NCBI RefSeq assembly: GCF_003426815.1
Contig: NZ_QKYK01000005.1
Location: 186,001 to 250,000, forward strand
DNA: 64,000 nt
From: Desertimonas flava
GTDB lineage: Bacteria; Actinomycetota; Acidimicrobiia; Acidimicrobiales; Ilumatobacteraceae
Reading direction: 5' to 3'
How positions within the stretch are numbered: the first letter of the stretch is position 1; every line of letters begins with the position of its first letter. Below, piece after piece: positions 62,328 through 64,000 of the stretch. Position numbers and translations under genes: made by a program. Under the pieces are notes generated by a model. That model saw only the letters and a program-made list of their open reading frames with translations, had not been told where the DNA came from and ran no database searches.

Positions 62328-63680
62328 TCAGCCGGCCGGCACGTACGACACCTCGACCGTCACGTCGGCGGTGAGGTACACCGCGGGCCCGACCGGCTCG
62401 CCGTGGAACGTCGACAGCGGGAACGTGAACTGGTGCCCGGTCCACGACGTGACGTCGTCGGGGTAGCCGTCGAGCTGGATGTCGTTGGCGATCGTGCCCC
62501 ACCACACCGCCGAGTCGTGATCGGCTTCCGACCCGTTGGCGGCATCCACCCCCAGCGGGACCGCTTGGTCGAGATCGAAGACGCCGCCCCCGTCACCGCA
62601 GCCGTCCACGCAGACGTAGCGCCCCACGTAGGCGACCTCGATCACGGAGTCGGCCACCGGTCCGGTCTCCAGCGTCAGTCCGAGCGCGGATGCCGTCGCC
62701 AGCACGCTCTCGCTGGATGCAGTCTCCCCGGTCGCGCCCGCCCGGTGCTCTCCGTCGAGGAAGGCATCGGCGGCGAGCTGCCAGGTGTGGTCGCCGAACG
62801 GATCGAAGGCCGGGTCGTTGCCGAACCAGAACACGGTCGGGGTGAACGTGATCTCGGCCGATCGGGTGAGCGTGGTGAACGTACCCGACGCGACCGCCAT
62901 GTTGCCCTGAGCGTCGTGGGCGCGGGCGATCGCGTCGTACGTGGTGCCGGGCTCGAGGTGGGCCCACGTCGCGCCGAAGACGAGCGCGCTCGGTGGCCCG
63001 AACTTCAGACCGACACCGACGATCTCGATCTGGATGAACGCCGGCACCGAGGTCGTCACCTCGAGATGGACACCGACCCCGACCGCGTGGGCGAGCCCGG
63101 CGGTGATGCAGTTGACGGCACAGCCCTCGTTCGACAGCAAGCCGCCGATCTGACCGTCGCCGGCCGCGCCGGCGGTGGCGAGGCCGTCGAGGTCGACACC
63201 CTGCGCGACGAGGAGATCACGCACCGCGGGCGACCAGTCGTGGGGATCGGTCGACCACTGGCCGACCGACACCGGCTCGTCGGGGCCCACCGGCACCGTG
63301 GCGCTGGTGGCGAGTCGTCCCGGCTCGCCGGGCGGCACGGTCGCGGTGACGGCGACGTCCGCCTCGGCGGTGGCCGCAGTCGTCGGGGTCGTCGGCGGCC
63401 CCACCGTCGGCGGCCCACCTGTGGTGGGCGGGGGTGGCTGGGTCGTGGTGACCGCGGCGACGTCGCCGGGCAACGTCGCCGGCGTCGTGATGGTCGTTGA
63501 GCTCGTCGTCACGGCGGCCACGTCACCAGGCGTGGTGGTGGTGACGCCGACGGTGGTCGTCGTCGCCGACGGGTCGGCGAGGTCACCGGCGCCGACACCG
63601 ACGGCGGGCAATGCCGCGCCGCCCGCCACCAAGACGATGACGACGGCGAGGCGTCGAGCTCGTGTGGGACATCCGTGCAT
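62328..63680 (-). CDS. Secreted protein with Thr/Pro-rich linker, function unknown
   Basis: 450 residues from ATG 63680 (GGAGGGGCC upstream). A signal peptide (RRLAVVIVLVAGGAALPAVGVGAG) is followed by a low-complexity Thr/Pro/Val stretch at about 40-110 (TTTTVGVTTTTPGDVAAVTT; TTQPPPPTTGGPPTVGPPTT), then a globular part with VSVGQWSTDPHDWSPAVRDLL, a Cys pair (NEGCAVNCI) and a second (YVCVDGCGDGG). The C-terminal half looks beta-rich (ITFTPTVFWFG; VYLTADVTVEVSYVPAG). No enzyme motif. The linker suggests a cell-surface or wall-anchored position, but no sortase motif is visible. Confidence 0.75.
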   Translation of the reverse strand: MHGCPTRARRLAVVIVLVAGGAALPAVGVGAGDLADPSATTTTVGVTTTTPGDVAAVTTSSTTITTPATLPGDVAAVTTTQPPPPTTGGPPTVGPPTTPTTAATAEADVAVTATVPPGEPGRLATSATVPVGPDEPVSVGQWSTDPHDWSPAVRDLLVAQGVDLDGLATAGAAGDGQIGGLLSNEGCAVNCITAGLAHAVGVGVHLEVTTSVPAFIQIEIVGVGLKFGPPSALVFGATWAHLEPGTTYDAIARAHDAQGNMAVASGTFTTLTRSAEITFTPTVFWFGNDPAFDPFGDHTWQLAADAFLDGEHRAGATGETASSESVLATASALGLTLETGPVADSVIEVAYVGRYVCVDGCGDGGGVFDLDQAVPLGVDAANGSEADHDSAVWWGTIANDIQLDGYPDDVTSWTGHQFTFPLSTFHGEPVGPAVYLTADVTVEVSYVPAG

Positions 63681-63777
63681 CGGCCCCTCCTTCAGTCGAG
63701 GATCGGTAACGGGGGGCGACCCGACGGTACCGGTGACCCTGCGGCGGAGGCCCCGATTAACCGCCGTGCAGCCCTCA

Positions 63778-63846
63778 CCCATCCGAGTGTTGAACCGCGC
63801 CCGAGTGTCGGGCGCCCCCCAGTGGGACGTTCAACACTCGGATGGG
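63778..63846. repeat. 69-bp palindromic element, copy 2
   Basis: Same design as the copy at 62248-62316, with three substitutions, all in the inner part. Its arms at 63778-63794 and 63830-63846 are identical to copy 1. It lies immediately downstream of the acyl-CoA synthetase stop at 63866 on the minus strand and could end that transcript. Confidence 0.85.
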
Positions 63847-63865
63847 TGCTGCGCGGGACGGGGAG

Positions 63866-64000
63866 CTACTTGGCGACGAGCTCGTCGCGCAGGTCGCGCT
63901 TCAAGATCTTGCCCGTGGCGTTGCGCGGCAGCGGCTTGTCACGGAACACGACGGTGCTCGGCACCTTGAAGCGGGCCAGGCGCTCGGCGGCGAACCGTTG
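63866..64000 (-). CDS. Acyl-CoA synthetase (AMP-binding enzyme), C-terminal fragment
   Basis: Only the last 44 residues are in the window, on the minus strand, ending at TAG 63866. They read RFAAERLARFKVPSTVVFRD and then KPLPRNATGKILKRDLRDEL. The motif PRNATGKILKRDLR with the catalytic Lys is the C-terminal AMP-binding domain signature of acyl-CoA synthetases. The rest lies beyond the right edge, so the gene is truncated by the window, not broken. Confidence 0.88.
   Translation of the reverse strand, partial: QRFAAERLARFKVPSTVVFRDKPLPRNATGKILKRDLRDELVAK

Noticed and set aside
62248-63846. The two 69-bp palindromes as inverted-repeat ends of an insertion sequence
   Set aside because: Each element is itself a palindrome, the gene between them is a secreted protein without transposase motifs, and no target-site duplication was seen.

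Overview
The window is high-GC (about 70%), densely coded DNA from an actinobacterium-like organism. GTG starts are frequent, operons are joined by 4-base ATGA/GTGA overlaps, and the family repertoire is actinobacterial: BTAD/SARP regulator, PucR-type regulator, luciferase-like oxidoreductases, SnoaL-like proteins, many acyl-CoA enzymes, DUF4389 and a type II Wadjet. An acidimicrobial lineage would fit, but no rRNA or tRNA gene is present, so this is inference.

Layout. 1-684: end of an iron-siderophore-type binding protein. 708-6193 (minus): five-gene dipeptide/oligopeptide ABC operon, divergent from 6362-9193, which encodes a LysR-type regulator joined in frame to an S9 serine peptidase. 9312-12389: a small unknown protein, a SnoaL-like protein, a PIG-L deacetylase and an acyl-CoA dehydrogenase. 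12434-16289: a large BTAD/NB-ARC regulator divergent from a DUF389 membrane protein. 16577-28942 (plus): a second peptide-type ABC transporter co-transcribed with a two-domain CoA-transferase, a pair of acyl-CoA dehydrogenases, an enoyl-CoA hydratase and a tandem TetR-type regulator. It looks like an uptake, CoA-activation and beta-oxidation module for an unknown acid. 29171-30397: SDR and SnoaL-like pair. 30429-39412 (minus): branched-chain-amino-acid-type ABC transporter, including a LivH-LivM-LivG triple fusion, together with SnoaL-like proteins, two LLM flavin oxidoreductases and an alpha/beta hydrolase. A PAS-PucR regulator (39512-41230) lies upstream.

41525-43292: DGPF/YCII protein and its ECF42-type sigma factor. 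43307-43943: seven copies of a 51-bp imperfect hairpin. 43967-52074 (minus): complete four-gene Wadjet type II anti-plasmid system in the order jetC-jetA-jetB-jetD. 52236-53428: a paralogue of the small unknown protein at 9312, sharing its upstream box, and a stand-alone maltokinase-cap-like protein. 53447-55606: CopB-type copper P-type ATPase with a CsoR-like operator. 55826-64000: AAA ATPase behind iteron-like repeats, VOC protein, double universal stress protein, DUF4389 membrane protein, a small membrane protein, FAD monooxygenase, secreted Thr-rich protein and the C-terminus of an acyl-CoA synthetase. A 69-bp palindromic element occurs twice around the secreted-protein gene.

The least explained material is the 51-bp hairpin array beside Wadjet, the regulator-peptidase fusion, the paralogue pair with a common upstream box, and the iterons in front of the ATPase.
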